A stretch of DNA of 64,000 nt from Opisthorchis felineus (lineage: Eukaryota; Platyhelminthes; Trematoda; Opisthorchiida; Opisthorchiidae): positions 384,323 through 448,322 of the forward strand of contig SJOL01006393.1 of NCBI GenBank assembly GCA_004794785.1, given 5' to 3'. Positions 37,899-47,978 of the stretch are shown here, piece by piece (position 1 is the first letter of the stretch; every line of letters begins with the position of its first letter). The notes beneath the pieces are model-generated. The model was given only the letters and a program-made list of their open reading frames with translations. It was not told the origin of the DNA and made no database searches. The translations under genes were made by a program, and so were the position numbers.

Positions 37899-37997
37899 AT
37901 ATTTTTGCGAAGTCTGTCTTGACCGAACACTTTACGCGAGAACGACCAGCAAGCAGTCGGACGGAACTGTATTTTGGGGTGAAAGATTTGAATTGAA
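37899..37997 (+). CDS. Ras GTPase-activating protein, SynGAP/RASAL2-like: exon b (C2 core)
   Basis: This 99-bp exon lies between acceptor TTTTTTTATTCCAG and donor GTAAGG. With the two carried bases from exon a it reads [19 protein letters not shown], then [14 protein letters not shown], ending with AA of the next Asn codon. This is the diagnostic block of the family C2 domain: a CE-CLD, then LYARTTSK, then FWGE-FEF. It is the strongest evidence for the gene identity; the match is nearly continuous and free of stops. The vertebrate proteins have a Lys/Arg-rich stretch before the FWGE; here it is short (QSDGT). Confidence 0.93.
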
Positions 37998-39977
37998 GTA
38001 AGGAACTAAGTAGCTTTTTACCACTTTCACATTGTGTATTGGTCACGCATGTGACAAGTAGACAGACTTCTTGGTTTAAATGGTTTTATGATTATGTCTC
38101 TTATATGTCAAATGCAAAATGACACCAGAACCCAAAAAGGAATAACTGTGGCACTAGACTGTGGTCGTGTCCGCTCAAAGGTACCTCATTAAGCTAATTC
38201 TGTTATTGTGACTACCAAATTACACACATGCGAACCGACTGTGTAGGCTAATTCAGTATACAGCAGTCTCCCAAATCAATCCCACTGGTTTTATTTGTGA
38301 GGAAAAGCTCTCTCTGGGCGGGAACACACTCTGTTGATCGCATGAGCAGTGAGTAATGTAAATATCTCAAATTTTGGTAGTAATTCAACTGTACACTAAA
38401 GTTAGCACACTAATATTGTGACCCCGCCTTATAAAACCTGTAATATAACAAAGCTTGGTTTTATAAATACCACCATTACCGTCCACGAGAACAGTCACCA
38501 CCGTAAAAGTTAGGAAACCTCTATTAGAAGGCCATCGCTTTGCAAAGTTCGGTCGTGATTGTGCTATATTTACTTCTGAGTTTGTATGTGACCCAATTGT
38601 AAATACCTTAGTGTGCTATAGAAGTTCTGTCCACTGAGGGACAGCTGTACTACTGAGGCTGTTGAGTCAGCAAGTGCAATAAATATCAGGGAAACCATCC
38701 TCACGGAAGAAAAGCCGTCAAAATCGGCCATTTTGACCGGCGTTAGTTTCGTTACTAGTGAACTCCCAGGTGAGACATTCGAAGAAGAAACCTTTTTATG
38801 TCGGTCGCTTGCAGTGATCTTACCATATAGGACAGAGTTGCAGCTGCATCCAGAATTGCGCTTGTAACTGTAACTAAAGTTTGGATTCAACTGGACTTTC
38901 AAGAGCAGCAAAATTTTAATAGATTCGTTTCTTCTCTGAAGACCGCCCACAGGGAATCGTCTACATTGATCTCTTTTGATATGTGCATTCTTCTGGAGAA
39001 AGGTCTGAGGAGGGAAACACCCACACGGGTTCAATCACAAACGTTATCACTTGAAAAGTGGTTTTCACAGATGGAGAATATCGTAGCATTTCTGTGCCAT
39101 GTAGGTGAACATCACGCTGAAATATCTCCAGTGACTCAGGAGGAACATTGTTGTCTTCGTGCACTTGACTGGATACCAAATGGTGTAAAAAATTATTTAA
39201 ATACCCATTTCAGCCATTATCGGAATAGAGCTTTGCACCAAGTGAACATTAAGAGTGGTCTTTCTTGGATATGAGGTGGTGGCCTCTAAAAAAGCATCAG
39301 TTTTAGTATTAATTTCATGGGACGGGAGTGTAATTTCTTAGTCAGGGAAGTGGCCTCTCTTAGATAAGGCAATTGCGCGTTAAATGTGGCGGTTGCTTAT
39401 GATCATTTGGCAGCTAGTTTGTTACCATAGTGCCGATTTAAACCGTCAGAAACACAAGACAGTGCTTACTACTACGTTAAGCAGAACTCTGCTTTCATGT
39501 AAATTTGCTTAGTGCAACGGATACTGGATGGGATAATTTGATTTACAGAAAGAAAACAAATAGCCTGGTAATGTAGCGGGTCACATCTGACCCACTGGTA
39601 TGTTTACATTGATGGGGATCTATAGTGTAAGGCATGGACCAGACAAGTGGACGGCTACCAATTATACTTACTGTTGGACCACGTTGTTCTGGATTTATTT
39701 GATATGTCTATACCAGTTCACAAGGGACACTCCTCTTGAGAGCAGCTTGTATGTGGGTGTAATCCCCTTTGTTAACGTCTACAAGCTATCCCAACAGCAG
39801 AAGACGGTTCTCATTTTGCCAACACGATACACTTCGTGTCAATTATCATCATTATTCAATACACGCGGACCCCTTCCGGATAGATATTTATTCTCTCTCT
39901 GGTGACTGATGGCTCGGCAGGCTAGTTAATGAAGCAGCCCAGCATCACATTAACCTACACAACAAAACAGAAATTAG
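37998..39977. other. Intron b-c, first part
   Basis: Start of the 2.7-kb intron. A 154-codon minus frame (38570-39034) and plus frames at 38966-39274 overlap, together with a plus frame near 38624-38875; both strands look mildly protein-like and neither is recognised. An old transposon is possible but unproved. Confidence 0.4.
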
Positions 39978-40060
39978 ACGTAACACACTATTCATAAGGT
40001 TGTTGAAAAGTCTTCGACGGGCCACGATCGGCTACGCCCTTCTTGGGGACTATCAAGTAG
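39978..40060 (-). ncRNA. Diverged copy of the 9.7-kb hammerhead repeat
   Basis: The minus strand matches 9737-9808: GTCCCCAAGAAGGGCG, then CCGATCGTGG, CCCGTCGAAGACTTTTCAAC and AACCTTATGAATAGTG. Helix II (GTCC/GGGC) and the GTC triplet are kept. The invariant blocks have changed (CTGATGA to CTTGATA, GAAA to GTAG), so it cannot be active. It shows that this family is dispersed in the genome. Confidence 0.65.
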
Positions 40061-40700
40061 GCGCAGCACCCGAGTTGCCGTCAAGCTTATGTTCTACTCG
40101 AAACCAAACTGGACAGATTTCAACTGACTTGCACACGAATTTGGTTTTGACAACAGATTCAACAGAATCTTACTGAATCTCTCGTTTATGGTGGTCCTCT
40201 TCAATTGAATGTGCTGCACCAGCTGAGCATCTTGCCAAAATCAAATTCAGGTGCAAATGAAATCATCTGTCGAAAAACATAGGGATTAATCCTGACGCAA
40301 CTCAACAGCCTGGCATATACAAGCAATCCAGAGTTTCGAAGCTATGAGGGCTAAATAAAACCACTAGAAGAATTCCGTTTCATGAAACTGACCGAACAGT
40401 GACTGGTTTATCAAAAGAACATAAGACAAACTTAATCATTCCGTGTTAACCGTTGCTTACCGGTTTTTGAGACTATACCATCTCTGCAAACCCTTCTTCA
40501 TCAGTGTAACCATGGTTTGCCGACGGGATCCTTCAGTGTCAGGAAGTTACCCGAAATAATGTCATTTCTTGGGTTCTAATCAGTTATAGTTTTTTTAATG
40601 TGTTTGGCCGCTTGATTCTATGATGCCGTGAATAACGGGGCTATGGCTTTACGCTAGTCTGTGTCTGACAGATGATTACTATTTAAACTTTTGCTTGCAG
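40061..40700. other. End of intron b-c
   Basis: No recognised element; possibly degraded retroelement sequence beside the hammerhead repeat. Ends with acceptor TTTTGCTTGCAG. Confidence 0.5.
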
Positions 40701-40804
40701 TAACCTTCCCGAGATATCTATCATCACTATCAACCTATACAGACAGGGATCCGTGATAGTCAAAGACAAAAAACAGCGTGGTAAAGGTCAAAACCAGTTC
40801 ATCG
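40701..40804 (+). CDS. Ras GTPase-activating protein, SynGAP/RASAL2-like: exon c (C2)
   Basis: This 104-bp exon ends at donor GTAAGT. Joined to exon b (AA|T gives Asn) it reads NNLPEISIITINLYR, then QGSVIVKDKKQRGKGQNQFI, matching the family stretch FEFNNLPP-----V-LY followed by a Lys-rich loop (DKKKKKD-type) and a YVG strand. It ends with one base that pairs in phase with exon d at 60425. The Lys-rich loop is the basic, membrane-facing part of this C2 domain in relatives. Confidence 0.92.
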
Positions 40805-41342
40805 GTAAGTTGTGTGAGCTATTTTTGGTGAATTTCGATCATTTAGCCACGTCGTCACTTAAAAATGCACCCCGCGGCTAAATGACGCTGATAACATAAA
40901 ATTTTCGGACTTATTGTCTCACGGGCTGAATAAGAAGGGTGTAGTTTGAAAATGTCCAATGTTTTCATTCAGATTTGTCTAAGGTATTCATTGAGCGGCT
41001 GTATAGATAAGTCAGGGCAAATGTTGAATGTTTACGGGGTTACAAGGTAGGACGTTTATTGATGCAATAACAAAAAGTGCTCAGTATTTGGAATCCCAAC
41101 TAATTCTTTTGCTTTCCGAGGCTTCATTTTCTGACTTCATTGCTCTGGTTTCATGCCGTCTTACAGTGACAACCCAAAGAATACAAACTACACACGGGTA
41201 AAATGTCAAAAAACACTAGTCAGGAAACACTATATTATATCGCGTTGAAGGTGGAAGCATTCCTGATGAAATCTGTATCTTAACTCGGCAGTTGGCTGAT
41301 GTATAGATCATTAGTAGTCCATAGTGTGTTCTGTCCCTGCAG

Positions 41343-41384
41343 GAAGGATGGATCGACAATTTCTGAAAAGAAATGGATTTGCCG
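41343..41384 (+). other. Candidate 42-bp cassette exon in intron c-d
   Basis: A pyrimidine-rich acceptor (TTCTGTCCCTGCAG) and donor GTATGA bracket 42 bases. Entered from exon c the frame is open (GRMDRQFLKRNGFA) and leaves in the same phase, so it could be included or skipped before exon d without changing the frame. It would add 14 residues in the C2 loop. Exons c and d already join well without it, so constitutive use is unlikely. Confidence 0.3.
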
Positions 41385-42399
41385 GTATGATTTTAATTCA
41401 TCGTATTCCCCCAAATCTACTGCGACAAAAGAATAACTCCTCATAGCATATTATGTTCTTCGAAGCCTTGTCCGAAATTACGAAGCCTAATCAGGAGGGC
41501 GCGTTGAGTTTGGACGCAATGATAGCTATCACATGCGGGTTATGTGTTCTACCAGGTAAACTATATTTATCATTTTGAAGTGACACTTCCGCATTGCACA
41601 AGGCGGAATAATCCCAGAATGACCAAATTATTCTCTTTCGAACTTATATGTGTCTCATATATGTGAAAATGTAACTCAGATAACAATGGTGGTTTAGGCT
41701 ACCAGCCACACACTCACAATGTTTATGGAAAGCACATGTGATGAATACTGTCTAGTCCGCTCTTCAAGTGCCTGCCACTCAAATTTATACTCTTCAACTA
41801 TTCCGCATACCTCATTCGGGACTTGGTCACAGCTGAAGATTCCCAGTAGGTATGAAGCATATTTGCAGCAACTCGTAACATATCAGCATAAGATAAAGTG
41901 AGTGGACATGGGTTGAATTGTATGCTTTGAAATTCTATGATAAAACAAGGTAAAAAAATTGTTTTTTTTTGCGTGCAAGCAGTGGGTACCTAAAAAACAG
42001 ATATAAAATCGGTAAATAAGAAGAATGATAATCTAAAAAAGATGTATGAGTTATTTGTGGATTGGTTGACCCATGTGTAGTATGTAATGTTTGTGTGTGC
42101 ATATCGGTAGCTCGAGTGCATTTATTGGTTGACCAAGCCCATACAGCAGTAGTCGAGATAATGAGGTCGGGTTTCAGCCATGAACCTTCCAGTCAGCAAA
42201 TTCGCGCCTTAGCATATGAGCTATCCCGAGCTTAGTTGTGGTGCTCGTTGAGCTGCTTGTTGAGTGCAGCAGTTGGCCTGCAAAAATGTTGCCCCCATTG
42301 CAGCAACTACCACCTCTATGCAGTGGGGTGGGTATTTCAGTGTGTTTACATTCGCCATAGTTAGTGCCGGCGATTGTTCTTATGATCTAAAATGATAGG
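41385..42399. other. Intron c-d, first part
   Basis: No protein-coding signal. The segment around 42130-42240 has weak tRNA-like character and could be an old SINE. Confidence 0.4.
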
Positions 42400-45045
42400 C
42401 TGTTCATAATTCACCTCTCGGAGTCTGTTTTGTCCGTCTGCAATCGGTGTCGCGTCGCTGTAGAAATTCCGTCACTAAGAGACCCTACCGTTGTGTGGCA
42501 GTTTGTGTGCCTCCATGACCCACTGAGCTATACTGTTGGATGTTCGTGGGACGCTTGCACAGTCTCTCATACTAGGTTAGTCAATGGTTAGAGGTCTGAC
42601 TAAGAGTTTCCTGGTCCTCCAGGTTGGAGGACTCGTTCGATAAACAAGATACTGTACTTTTATTTCCTGCCAGACACAGCTGCCTTGTAGCCTTTCGAAC
42701 CAAAAGCTTTGTTCGAGAACCTTAATCGTCCTCCCGTCTAGGTCTGGGAGCCCTGGCAGTATCCCAGCCCAAATACAACCATAACGACCACAACGAAAAA
42801 TACTGTCATGCTGCATACAGCAGGGTGGATAAGTGAAAACACGCTAATGCTGACGCCTCCCTTCTTACACTTTCACGTTTTCCCTCATGCACCCTGCCGC
42901 ACCCAAATTTGAATACTCCGCAAGTCCCAACACTAGGACTGACTGCTCCGTTTGCCATGCATCACACTGAGCTGAGGCTTCTCTGCGTGCGACGTCAGAA
43001 ACAACCATAATACTTTGAGGTGTGTTTTCACATCCTGAAAGCTAGTCTGCTTAGCTGGCTTTAATGTTCGCACACTGAAGGAAGCAGGGCAACTGACTGA
43101 CACCTCGCCCTGTTCCAGGTTGCGGGTGTGCAATTCCAGCAATGCGGAGGCCGCTACAGCTGGATATGCCGGGATGGGTATTGTAATAAGCGACCAATCG
43201 TAAGCCTTTCTCCTTGAAAATAGCCTCAGCTCCGTCCGTTTGGTAAACTCTGTGAACAGATTTCGAGAAAGTGAGACCCACCGCACCCTGTTTATTTTGT
43301 CTGCTTACGCCCCAAATGACTAGCTCTGAATCTGCCAAAGACCGTTTCAACGACCCTCTAGGTGCTCTTTTACAACGTCTAAAAGCTCAGATATCGTTGC
43401 TGTTGCTGCTATTGCACTGTTGCTGGTAGCATAAACGCCCGCTGCTGAGGCCAGATTGGGTGGTCTTCTTGGATTGAACACGAGACGCATGAACAACAGA
43501 GATCGCCTGCTTTAGATGTGTGCCGATCACAGACTGCTCCTTTGCAGTATCAATATCCGGAACAGCGGGAATTACTTGACCAAGTGGTGCTCACCAACGA
43601 AACTTCCAGAACCGGTTCCTCGAACGCCTGCCTGACTGCCCTATGTCGGATACTAGCGGCCACTGGGAGCAGATATCCACAGTGCTACTCTGAGCCGGAA
43701 CTTCCGTTTGCCATACAACCCAGCCAACCTCATCCAAACATTGGATCTCTGATAGGATCGTGGCTTTGCTGGAGGCCCGGCGACAGATTTCTCCTGGCCA
43801 CAACCACAGCTCAACCCATCGCAGGTAAAACTGAGTGTCCGTGCAGACCCGGAAGTTTGGTGGACCCGGAAGTTTGGTGGACCCGAAGGGCCAAAGAAGT
43901 GGGAGATGCCAAAAAAGATGGAAACCTCCACAGGCTGTTCCACTTGATTCGTCCTACTGGTCCTTTTGTCACTGGCCTCTTGTCAGCGACACTAGCAGGT
44001 ACCAAAACGGCTCTCTGCTATCCAGCAAATGAGAACGATTGGGCCGTTGGGCACACTACTTCGAACAACAATTCCATTGACCACCTGCTACCTCTAATCA
44101 GGGCTGCCGGTCTTCAGTAGAAAGATGGACTGTGAATATTGAGCCCCCTTCAGCCTCAGAAGTGTCCGAATGTATATCTATACTCAAGTGTCATCGTGCT
44201 CCTTGTCCTGACGACCTTCCACCCGCTCCGTTTAAGGATCGTGGTGGATTCCTCAACCAGTACCTAGCCTAGCCTATTTGCCTCTATTTGGGAAGAGACC
44301 GTTCCAGATAACTATCGATATCAGCGTCCATTTTCAAAAAGGACGCTCACAGTGGATGCAGTAGCCACAGAGAGGTCAGTTTGACTCCTGTTGTGACAAG
44401 GCTTCTGGCATCTCTGATTCTTTGTCGTCTTTGGGTCAGTACCCGAATCCTTAACCCGCGAGAATCACGTGAAATTTCGACGGAGTGGATGCTGCGTCGA
44501 CCACATCTTTACACTCCATCAGGTGTTAGAGCAACGCCACATGTAAAGTCAACCCAAAAACCTTGATGTTCCTTGACTTCAAGGGTGCGTTCGATTCTAT
44601 CGATCGGTCAGGGCTGTTAACCACAATTGTTCAACAGTGTGTGCCCCAAAAGTTTGTGAACATAACCCGATCACTATAGTCACATACTTGTCAGCATGTG
44701 GGAGTGCATGGTGGGCTCTTCAAAAGCTTCCCTACAAAAAGTGGGGTCCGACAAGGATGTCTACTCTCTCCGTTCTTGTTCAACTTCATCACTGATGAAA
44801 TAATGAGGCAAAGGCTGGAATGTTTTCAAAACCTCGGTGCTCAACTTGTTGATGAGAACCTTATCGATCTGGAGTACACAGACGACAACGTCTTCCTCTT
44901 TGAAGACGAAGGCGCAGCACAAGCTCTGTTGAATAACCTGAGCACCATCATTCCTTCTGCATTCATCTAGCACCTTCAAAGTGCAAAGTCATGCTTCAGG
45001 ACGTGCAGTCTCTGAACATACCCATTACAGTCGTATTGTCCTTGA
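42400..45045 (+). mobile_element. RTE-type non-LTR retrotransposon, long degenerate copy
   Basis: The parts follow in normal order on the plus strand. A leader runs up to about 43050. The endonuclease start is FNVRTLKEAGQLTD (from 43063), followed by AGYAGMGIVISDQS and LFILSAYAPND. The linker has WWTRRAKEVGDAKKDGNLHR and LFHLIRPTGP (about 43870-43960), then SEVSECISILK, TPVVTRLLASLILCRLW (44381 on). The RT core has FLDFKGAFDSIDR, SGVRQGCLLSPFLFNF, YTDDNVFLFED in place of YADD, and SKCKVMLQDV. Stops and frameshifts occur throughout and the C-terminus after about 45045 is missing. A 17-bp tandem duplication (43846-43879) adds one of the frameshifts. It lies sense to the host gene in its third intron. 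Confidence 0.88.
43846..43879. repeat. 17-bp tandem duplication inside the RTE copy
   Basis: GACCCGGAAGTTTGGTG is repeated exactly twice in direct succession and begins a third time (GACCCGAAGG). Seventeen bases break the reading frame just before the WWTRRAKE block. The duplication is younger than the element. Confidence 0.9.
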
Positions 45046-45694
45046 TGTAGTCTCAGAAATGTTAATAATGTCTACCCTCGAGTAGTCGATTTGGTTGAAT
45101 CGCATCCTCTCAGAGACCTCCATATGAAGTTTATCGGGAAATTGCTTCTTTAAAAGATTTTGGAGAAGTGCTTCCCCCTTTCACCCTGGTTTCGATTGTG
45201 TTGCGGTGTCCGAACAATGCAGCTCTGTTCGTGAATGTGTGAATAGTTGTTGTGTTATTCCCGAGTTTTATCCATGTTTGTAGCCCTTTTTTAGACTTCC
45301 ATTTGCATTCGTCCACTTAACAACCTGGCGACCAGGATATCGAATCATGCTTTCCTCTGCCAGACGAACTTGATTTCATCGCAAACGTCACTTATTCAGT
45401 GTTCTAATTCAGTTCCCCAATTAGCCACTCAGGCCCAAGAAGAGATATCACTAGATGAGAGTGAAGCAGTCAGGATAAAGAAGGAAAACTATTAAAGAAG
45501 GAAACGTGATCCAACAGCTAATCAGTCGAAAATAACACGTCTTTGTAACAATGGACCAGTAGACCGCAAGAAATACAAACAACGACTAGAATCTGATCCC
45601 AAATAGACCAGTCCAACTCTGAGTGAGTTGACTAATGAGCAGCCATTTACATTTGTGCGCAAAGGTATTCTTCACAAACCATATAATTGAAATC
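45046..45694. other. Sequence between the RTE copy and a hammerhead motif
   Basis: No clear coding. A plus-strand stretch (KRDPTANQSKITRLCNNGP) near 45500-45560 is protein-like but unassigned. Confidence 0.4.
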
Positions 45695-45807
45695 ACCAAG
45701 AGGAGAGCTACACACCCAGCCGTGCATTGATGAAGTCACATCGAATGGTAACGAAACGTCTGCAAGTCAACTCCCGCGATGGGTGATCAGATCATTGACC
45801 GCTTGGT
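45695..45807 (+). ncRNA. Hammerhead motif with nested outer stems (family B)
   Basis: Core: TTGATGA (45727-45733, first base C changed to T), one extra A, helix II GTCAC/GTAAC (four of five pairs) around ATCGAATG, intact GAAA (45753-45756), and GTC at 45766-45768. Outside it CACCCA (45713-45718) pairs with TGGGTG (45780-45785), and ACCAAG (45695-45700) with CTTGGT (45802-45807), giving a long interrupted helix I. Helix III is very short, as in Penelope-linked and Sm-alpha hammerheads. The C to T change should impair cleavage. Confidence 0.65.
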
Positions 45808-47736
45808 CAACCACCAGTAATCTGGAGCTAAAGTTTGCAGCCTTCTAATCGTGTTAAACTCAAAATTAAATTGCAGTTTCTCGTTACGGAGCGGGTTAAA
45901 AGATTAGCAGTTCCACCATTATAACGTGTATCACTCACATGATTCATGGTTTCATGCAGGGGACAAAAGGCTTCATCAACGTTTAAATGATTATTAGCTT
46001 TTTTTATATTCTGTCTTCTGTCAAGTCCCCACCTTGGAAAAGAGTTGAGATTTACGTCTCTCTTGCGCTGGTAATTTATTTACCACAGTACCCTTTAAAA
46101 TTTAGTTTAGGATAACTCTAATATAACACATCAACCACGGCTGTTGTCCTCATGAATGTACCGGCAGTACGCAAACAAAAGAGGCCATCAGGTGCCACGC
46201 AGTTTTGGGTTTATATTTCGTAAGGTACGCGATACATCGGAGTACCGGAACTCTCAACATCAATTTTTACCATGTTTAGAATGCAATTTGTCTCTGCACC
46301 TCCAGGCAATTGTTCTTTGTTTCACTTTCAAGAGTTTACAAAGCAGAAATGTAGATAGGCAAGGGAACGCAAAAAATTTTGAGGCGCAAATTTTAGTTCT
46401 AGTTATGGTTATTTTCAGAGTAATTCATGCTCATTTTCAGAGTAACAACCTGAGACGAAAGGCAGTTTGTTGTACTTATAGTGCACGCTACAAGAATGGG
46501 ATTAATTGTCCTGTGTTTGAAACTAAAACCACTGTATATTCTAGTGAATCGAAAAAATTGCCTTGTCGATGATGAGAAGAATCTCCATTAGGAATGACGA
46601 ATAGGGAACAATCCATGCAAGTTTGACGGCTATGAAGTTCGATATTGAGAAATATAATATTACCAAAGTGAAAGGCCTAATGGCTGATGTATTGTGTGTT
46701 ACAGCAGGAATGATGTTTCCTGTCAGGTTATCAGCCGTGTGAAAAGGCCGAAATTTTATCAGTGCTAAATTTAAAGTTGTCCAGACCCCCATCTGACTTC
46801 TGGTCAGTCTATAATACACCATAGTAAACGTTCACATAAATTGCTGCTAAAAGAGTAACGTCCAATGCATCTTGGAAATAATCTTGGAAACCAAGTAACT
46901 ACAAAAAAGTATCCACTGAAACTGGCACCTAGATAAATAGGCAGAAGACCAAATAACAGCCCGGTACAACACTTCTTCATAACAAAATACTTCCGCATCT
47001 TTTAAAACATGGATCCTTTAATGCATAAAATAGCCACCCACCAAATGTTGCAGGAAAAAATCTTGAATTTCTGCAAATGGCTGCTTTGTTTCCCAGGTGA
47101 AATTTATAGTTATAACGCCGTTTGACACAGACCTACTGGTCACTTGTCACTTTAAGTGATTAATACCGTCATCACTGAAGGTTCACTGCACCAGAACACC
47201 AATAATTCCCTTGCCTAGCCCAGTTCAAAGTAGATACAATATAACCTCTGACGTAATACGCTAAATCGTCGCAGTTGAAACAAATACTGTAACGTGCAAC
47301 AGCTCACTGCTTATTGAGTTTCCAATAATTGCACTGTTTTCTTCCTTATTTTAAAACTGATCGTACTGATAGTTTCGTGGCGCCTTTTATTAGTCTTTGG
47401 CCTGTCGTTACAAAACTTTAACACATGTCAACTTCTCAAGGACTTCAGTTAATTGTTGCACAGGTACTACGTGCCGCACTTCAGCGCAGATTTCATTAAG
47501 AGAATATGGATTACTCAGCTCGGCTCAGGAGGTTTTAGCCACCAAAAGATCACGTCTTTGGCGCGGGGGCAGCAGCTAACTTTTACCCTATTTCTCTGAT
47601 TCAGGCTACGTGACCTGCGGTTCTGATTCGCCAGCATTCTGGGCTGGATGCTGCGTAATAAGAATGGAAGAACGATTACTTTCCTATTCATAATGTGGAA
47701 CGGATAGTAGCTCGAAATTCTCGACTTCAAGCCCTC
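45808..47736. other. Intron c-d: nothing recognised
   Basis: It includes a 138-codon plus frame (46156-46572) and minus frames at 46541-46998 without motifs. Confidence 0.5.
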
Positions 47737-47751
47737 ATCAAAAGAAAAGTG
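47737..47751. repeat. 15-bp target-site duplication, left copy
   Basis: ATCAAAAGAAAAGTG, repeated exactly at 47964-47978 around the SINE. Confidence 0.85.
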
Positions 47752-47963
47752 GTGCGCAAGTGCGAGCTGATCAGATTGCTGATCAGATGATCGTGACCGA
47801 ACGATTAAGATTTAAGACGACTAGCCGGAAAGTCGCCGATTCGAAACTCCCTGGATTTTCGTGAGATGCGCACAGCTGATGGTTCCCAATAAGGATGGAA
47901 CAGTTGCATAGTGATTCTCAGCTTTGCAGCACAGACTGGCTTCACCTGCAGGATGAAATCTCA
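47752..47963 (+). mobile_element. tRNA-derived SINE, complete 212-bp copy
   Basis: It is flanked by a perfect 15-bp direct repeat. The head carries RNA polymerase III-like boxes: A box GTGACCGAACGATTAAGA (47793-47810) and B box region GCCGATTCGAAACTCC (47835-47850). The body has GCGCACAGCTGATGG and GGATGGAACAG, which are shared with the fragment at 3095-3205. There is no poly(A); the tail ends ATGAAATCTCA. SINEs of this kind move with enzymes from a partner LINE, plausibly an RTE, though no shared tail was verified. Confidence 0.75.
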
Positions 47964-47978
47964 ATCAAAAGAAAAGTG
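47964..47978. repeat. 15-bp target-site duplication, right copy
   Basis: Second exact copy of ATCAAAAGAAAAGTG, abutting the SINE tail. Confidence 0.85.

Noticed and set aside
41343..41384. Constitutive exon of the RasGAP between exons c and d
   Set aside because: First suspected from the RQF motif, but exon d at 60425 supplies the true C2 continuation (FVTIPISDL) in perfect phase. Kept only as a cassette candidate.
43518..44120. A 200-codon host gene
   Set aside because: It carries RTE linker motifs (WWTRRAKE, LFHLIR) in line with endonuclease and RT parts on either side.
46156..46572. 138-codon plus-strand frame
   Set aside because: No motif, no splice context, ordinary intron composition.
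47793..47850. A genuine tRNA gene
   Set aside because: A and B boxes are present, but the cloverleaf is not intact and the unit is a TSD-flanked SINE.
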